Below are positions 60,699 to 64,000 of a stretch of 64,000 bases of DNA, piece by piece (within the stretch, counting starts at the first letter, position 1; every line of letters begins with the position of its first letter). The stretch comes from Gammaproteobacteria bacterium UBA2965. Its GTDB lineage: Bacteria; Pseudomonadota; Gammaproteobacteria; Pseudomonadales; Azotimanducaceae. The notes beneath the pieces are model-generated. The model did not search any database, was not told the origin of the DNA, and saw only the letters and a program-made list of their open reading frames with translations. The stretch is taken from positions 56,584 through 120,583 of the forward strand of contig DEBD01000038.1 of NCBI GenBank assembly GCA_002348385.1. The letters run 5' to 3'. The position numbers and the translations under genes are program-made.

Positions 60699-62141
60699 AT
60701 GATGAACTGGTTGACCGAGCACTGGGCGATGGCGGTGGCATTGGGGGCGTACACGGGCGTGCTGTTCTACAACGCGAACGTGGGCCGGCGCAGTTCGAGC
60801 TCCATGGGCCACTACTATGTTGGCGGCCGCACCATGGGTGGGTTAGCGGTGGGCGTATCGTTTTTCGCCACGTTCGCCAGCACCAACAGTTATATCGGCA
60901 ACGCGGGTAAGGGCTATGAATACGGTCTGCCGTGGATGACCATGGCGGTGACGTTGGTCCTTTTTACTGGCTTGTCCTGGGTTGCCGTGGCGCCTCGCTT
61001 GCGGCGGTTTGCGGCCCATTGGGATGCGCTGACGTTGCCCGATTACCTGGCCAGCCGGTTCGACGCGCAAGGTCGAGCCATGCGCATGAGCGCGGCGGTC
61101 ATCATCGTTGTCTCCAGCCTGCTCTACCTGGTGGCGATCTTCAAAGGGGGCGGCAATCTGTTTCAGTCATTCCTGGATATTCCCTACGAGACTGCCGTTG
61201 GGCTGACCCTGCTCATCGTGGTGATGTACACGTCCCTTGGTGGTTTCGTGTCCGTCGTGCGTACGGATGTTGTGCAGGGTTTGCTCATGATGGTCGGCTC
61301 GATCACCATTTTCTATTTCGTTACCAAAGCTGCGGGGGGCGTTGGCAGAGTCATCGAGCTCGCGGATCGGCCACAGACACAGTGGCTGTTCAGTTGGAAC
61401 GCCGGGATTCCGTTCGTTGTTTTGTTTGGAATCGTCCTTTCCGGGTCGCTCAAGCTGCTCGTTGATCCCAGGCAGGTGTCGCGGTTCTATGCGCTGCGCG
61501 ACGAGAAAAGCCTGCGCATGGGTATTCGAGTGGCCTTGGTCGGCATGACGATCATCATGTGCTGTCTGTTCCCAGTAGGTCTGTATGCGCATTTCCTGCT
61601 GCCCGATGTGCAGGATACGGACCTGATCGTGCCCACGCTGCTCACCTCCGGCACCGTTTTCCCTTTGTGGGTGGCCGATCTGCTGGTGGTGGCGATCATC
61701 GCCGCGGCAATGTCTTCCATGGATAGCGTGCTGCTGGTGGCCGCGTCGGTGCTTTATAAGGATCTGGTGGAGCCGGTGCGTCCGGCCCGCAATCCCATCA
61801 CCTGGACCCGGTTCTGCGTGGTGGCGGTGGCTGCCGTGGCGGCGTTGTTCGCGCTCAGGCCCCCGGGGGGCATCGTCGAGATCACCACTTTCTCCGGCAG
61901 TCTCTACGCGGCTTGCTTCTTCCCGGCCATTCTATTTGGGCTGCACTGGCGCCGTGGCTCGGCGGGAGCCGTGGGCGCTTCCATGCTGGTGGGCGTGTTG
62001 GTGCTGTTGGGGTGGTTGCTGCTGGGTGGTCGGGCGCTGCTTCACGAAGTATTTCCCGCCATGCTGGCCTCGTGCCTGGTTTATGTGGTCGTTGCGCGAC
62101 TGACGCCGCCGGCGCTGGAAAGCTGGCCCGGGGAATCGTGA
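60699..62141 (+). CDS. sodium:solute symporter (SSS family)
   Basis: 480 residues, about 13 TM segments. Family features: SSSSMGHYYVGGRTMGGLAV, SFFATFASTNSYIGNAGKGY (TM2 with the sodium site), ALTLPDYLASRFDAQGRAMR, YTSLGGFVSVVRTDVVQGLL, and SLKLLVDPRQVSRFYALRD, close to the pantothenate/proline-type SSS signatures. It imports an organic solute with Na+. The start is one of three in-frame ATGs (60681, 60699, 60702); the frame open from 60447 is antisense to the small membrane gene. The stop overlaps the sirtuin ATG by one base. Confidence 0.88.
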   Translation: MMNWLTEHWAMAVALGAYTGVLFYNANVGRRSSSSMGHYYVGGRTMGGLAVGVSFFATFASTNSYIGNAGKGYEYGLPWMTMAVTLVLFTGLSWVAVAPRLRRFAAHWDALTLPDYLASRFDAQGRAMRMSAAVIIVVSSLLYLVAIFKGGGNLFQSFLDIPYETAVGLTLLIVVMYTSLGGFVSVVRTDVVQGLLMMVGSITIFYFVTKAAGGVGRVIELADRPQTQWLFSWNAGIPFVVLFGIVLSGSLKLLVDPRQVSRFYALRDEKSLRMGIRVALVGMTIIMCCLFPVGLYAHFLLPDVQDTDLIVPTLLTSGTVFPLWVADLLVVAIIAAAMSSMDSVLLVAASVLYKDLVEPVRPARNPITWTRFCVVAVAAVAALFALRPPGGIVEITTFSGSLYAACFFPAILFGLHWRRGSAGAVGASMLVGVLVLLGWLLLGGRALLHEVFPAMLASCLVYVVVARLTPPALESWPGES

Positions 62142-62980
62142 TGAGCGCCGTCGCTGACCAGGATTCCCTCGAGAGTTTTTTCCGTGCGCACCACAGCGTG
62201 CTTGTGATCACCGGTGCTGGCTGCAGCACGTCGTCGGGCATCGCCGACTATCGGGATGCCAACGGCGATTGGAAGCACGCCTCTCCCATCATGGCTCAGG
62301 ACTTCATGCGCAGCGCCACCGTGCGGCAGCGCTATTGGGCCCGCAGTATGCGCGGTTGGCCGGCGTTTGCCCGGGCCGCAGTGAATCCGGCTCACGAGGC
62401 GTTAGCGTCTCTAGAGCGCATGGGCCTGATCCATGGGGTGATTACCCAGAATGTAGATGGTCTGCACCAGCGTGCGGGCCAACGCAAACTCATCGAATTG
62501 CATGGAAATCTTCAGTGGGTGTGCTGCACCGGTTGCGGCGCCCGCATCGGGCGCGCCGGACTGCAGGATTGGTTGTCGCGGGTGAATCCGCGGGTGAATA
62601 CCCTGCCAGCTACTCCGGCTCCGGACGGGGACGCGCAGCTTGCCCGGGAGCTGGATGGTGTGCGGGTGCCCGAGTGCGCATACTGCGGCGCGATTATGAA
62701 GCCCGACGTGGTCTTCTACGGAGAATCCGTGCCGCCGGAGCGCGTACGGGAGGCCTACCGATGGGTGGACGAAGCCGATGCGCTGATGGTGGTGGGGTCT
62801 TCCCTCATGGTGTATTCGAGCTATCGCTTCGTGCGTCGCGCCCACGAGCGTGGACTGCCCCTGGTTGCCATCAACCAGGGCAAGACCCGGGCCGACGACT
62901 GGTGGCATTTCAAGCTTGCCAAGGACTGCACGTCGGCGCTGCAGCGACTCGTGGGTGAATTGAGCGGGGCCGCCCGGTGA
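62141..62980 (+). CDS. NAD-dependent sirtuin (SIR2/SIRT4-like)
   Basis: 279 residues. Seen: VLVITGAGCSTSSGIADYRD (NAD-binding GAG-x-S and I-A-D-Y-R), GVITQNVDGLHQRAG, catalytic His in IELHGNLQWV, zinc ligands CTGCGARIG and CAYCGAIMKPDVVFYGESVP, and ADALMVVGSSLMVYSSYRFV. The class II (SIRT4-like) form, common in bacteria, removes acyl groups or has ADP-ribosylation activity. Start ATG 62141 is 1 base inside the symporter stop; downstream it is coupled by GTGA to the broken permease gene. Confidence 0.94.
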   Translation: MSAVADQDSLESFFRAHHSVLVITGAGCSTSSGIADYRDANGDWKHASPIMAQDFMRSATVRQRYWARSMRGWPAFARAAVNPAHEALASLERMGLIHGVITQNVDGLHQRAGQRKLIELHGNLQWVCCTGCGARIGRAGLQDWLSRVNPRVNTLPATPAPDGDAQLARELDGVRVPECAYCGAIMKPDVVFYGESVPPERVREAYRWVDEADALMVVGSSLMVYSSYRFVRRAHERGLPLVAINQGKTRADDWWHFKLAKDCTSALQRLVGELSGAAR

Positions 62981-63180
62981 GCAACGATACGCAGCAGCTC
63001 CGCCGATCGCGCAACCTGCCCATGCTGGTGCTCTAGGGCCTGGGCACCACTATTCTTAGCCAGGCCGTACCGCATCTGGAACGTCGTCCCACCGGGTCGG
63101 CCAAGGGCAAGCCTCGCAAAGCCGCCAAGAAATCCAAAACTCGGCCAAAAGCTAAGGCGCGTTCAGCCCTTAAGAGTTAA
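62977..63180 (+). pseudogene. amino-acid permease (APC) fragment with in-frame TAG
   Basis: GTG at 62977 overlaps the sirtuin stop. The frame reads RRSRNLPMLVL, TAG, GLGTTIL: this is the start of an APC-superfamily permease (typically LPxLVLYGLGTTIGAGIY) with its Tyr codon turned into TAG (63034-63036). After GLGTTIL similarity stops, and a basic tail KGKPRKAAKKSKTRP... ends at a TAA (63178-63180), apparently from another gene or the far end of the permease. A deletion scar; single-base check would tell if the TAG is real. Confidence 0.65.
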
Positions 63181-63221
63181 ACTAGTTCGCAGTCTAAGTT
63201 GATCTGCAGACTCGCGATTGC

Positions 63222-64000
63222 ATGAGCGGGTATACCACTCGAGAAGTATCGGACCTCATCGGCCTCGAACCCCACCAGGTGCGGCACTACGTTCGCCGGG
63301 AGCTGCTTCAGCCCGCGCGCGGCGAGCGCGGTGAATATCGATTTACCTTTCAGGATGTGGTGCTGTTGCGCAGTGCCAAGGGCCTGATCGACTCCAAAGT
63401 CTCGGTCCGCAAAGCCTATCGCACGCTGCTAAAGCTCCGGGCCGAGCTCGATCAGATCAAATCCCTGGCGGCGTTGCGCATCTTCGCGGATGGCAACAAC
63501 GTGGTGGTGCGTGAAGACAACCAGGTGTGGGATGTGGAGACGGGCCAGGGTCACCTGGATTTCGCGGTGCAGGAGCTGGCGGACAACGTAGCCAGCCTTG
63601 CCAACGGCCACCTCATCGAGGCGCGGGAAGGTAACGCACTGAGTAGCGATGAGTGGTACAACCTGGGTCTCGACCTGGAGGAGGTAGACCCCAACCGCGC
63701 TCCCGAGGCTTACAACCGGGCCATCGAACTCAATCCGGCCAACGCGGACGCTCATGTGAATCTTGGCCGGCTGCTGCAGTTGCGAGGCGATCTCAAGCGG
63801 GCCAAGCGTCACTACGAGCAAGCCCTGGATTCCGTGCGGGATCATCAGCTCGCGCTGTATAACCTCGGCACCATCTACGACGAGCTGGATGAGGTGGCCA
63901 AGGCCGCCGAGTTCTACCGGCGCGCACCCGCCATTCCCGATGCCCACTTCAATCTGTCACGGATCTGCGAGATTCAGGGTGATGAGGTGGCCGCGGTGCG
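63222..64000 (+). CDS. MerR-type HTH protein with TPR repeats, 3' end outside window
   Basis: First ~259 residues. Residues 1-70 are a MerR winged helix (YTTREVSDLIGLEPHQVRHY, VRRELLQPARGERGEYRF, TFQDVVLLRSAKGLIDS). A middle domain (~80-135) contains FADGNNVVVREDNQVWDVET. From ~145 TPR repeats follow: EWYNLGLDLEEVDPNRAPEA, NPANADAHVNLGRLLQLRGD, LALYNLGTIYDELDEVAKAA. The usual MerR effector domain is replaced by TPRs, so activity may depend on a protein partner. The ATG 63222 is followed by an open frame to the edge of the window. Confidence 0.88.
   Translation, partial: MSGYTTREVSDLIGLEPHQVRHYVRRELLQPARGERGEYRFTFQDVVLLRSAKGLIDSKVSVRKAYRTLLKLRAELDQIKSLAALRIFADGNNVVVREDNQVWDVETGQGHLDFAVQELADNVASLANGHLIEAREGNALSSDEWYNLGLDLEEVDPNRAPEAYNRAIELNPANADAHVNLGRLLQLRGDLKRAKRHYEQALDSVRDHQLALYNLGTIYDELDEVAKAAEFYRRAPAIPDAHFNLSRICEIQGDEVAAV

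Overview
The window is a gene-dense, GC-rich stretch (roughly 60% GC by eye) of a bacterial chromosome. The best fit is a gammaproteobacterium. This rests on an OxyR with the GHCLRDQA...C redox site, SahR/AhcY-type methionine-cycle control, NnrU, DUF3108 and MnmH, and many GTG/TTG starts with 4-bp gene overlaps. It is a mosaic. The leucyl- and isoleucyl-tRNA synthetases are both of types unusual for that group, and an HMG-CoA synthase/IDI pair points to a mevalonate-type isoprenoid route. No rRNA, tRNA, CRISPR array, phage or insertion sequence was recognised.

Layout. 1-3.2 kb: leuS (3' end outside the window), a monooxygenase-fold protein and a Nudix hydrolase. 3.2-9.2 kb: a complete oligopeptide ABC transporter operon oppABCDF on the minus strand, whose OppC carries a fibronectin-III-like insert. 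9.2-11.7 kb: a MoxR ATPase/VWA pair. 12-14 kb: TesB thioesterase, a PPOX-fold protein and a frameshifted small heat-shock gene. 14-18.4 kb: a methionine-cycle locus, with ArsR-methyltransferase regulator plus ahcY diverging from an aminotransferase plus omega-amidase around a perfect 24-bp palindrome. 18.4-23.7 kb: cytochrome c5-like lipoprotein, pseudouridine synthase, oxyR, then rubrerythrin, an Fe-S oxidoreductase and DUF3501. 23.7-27.8 kb: EamA transporter, HMG-CoA synthase, IDI and a hydrolase. 27.8-34.6 kb: MFS transporter, two luciferase-like oxidoreductases, a DUF6316-like protein and type II ileS. 34.6-42 kb: cytochrome c peroxidase and TPR lipoprotein, a Rieske protein with swapped domain order, a predicted small RNA, a LysR regulator and an alpha-L-rhamnosidase-like protein with an altered active site. 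42-50.6 kb: mnmH/Sel1 lipoprotein, msrA/Hsp70-like, Nudix, thioesterase, epoxide hydrolase/SDR, NnrU. 50.7-51.6 kb: a decayed HAMP receptor and a hydrolase. 51.7-56.4 kb: a three-gene Gld-like ABC system. 56.4-64 kb: a GGDEF scar, a telomere-like (TAGGGG)n repeat at the start of a HAD phosphatase gene, DUF3108, thiolase, TauD-type dioxygenase, sodium/solute symporter, sirtuin, a broken amino-acid permease and a MerR-TPR regulator that runs off the end.

Functional threads. Redox defence is prominent (OxyR, rubrerythrin with Fe-S oxidoreductase, MsrA, cytochrome c peroxidase). Sulfur/methyl metabolism forms one regulated module. Several genes suggest fatty-acid, terpenoid or xenobiotic breakdown (TesB, thiolase, epoxide hydrolase, SDR, luciferase-like enzymes, Rieske, TauD). 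At least four gene scars (hsp20, HAMP receptor, GGDEF, permease) show ongoing gene decay. The most unusual items are the domain-swapped Rieske oxygenase-like protein, the FnIII-like insert in OppC, the G-quadruplex-type repeat in a 5' untranslated region, and the orphan promoter-terminator unit at 38.3-38.5 kb.
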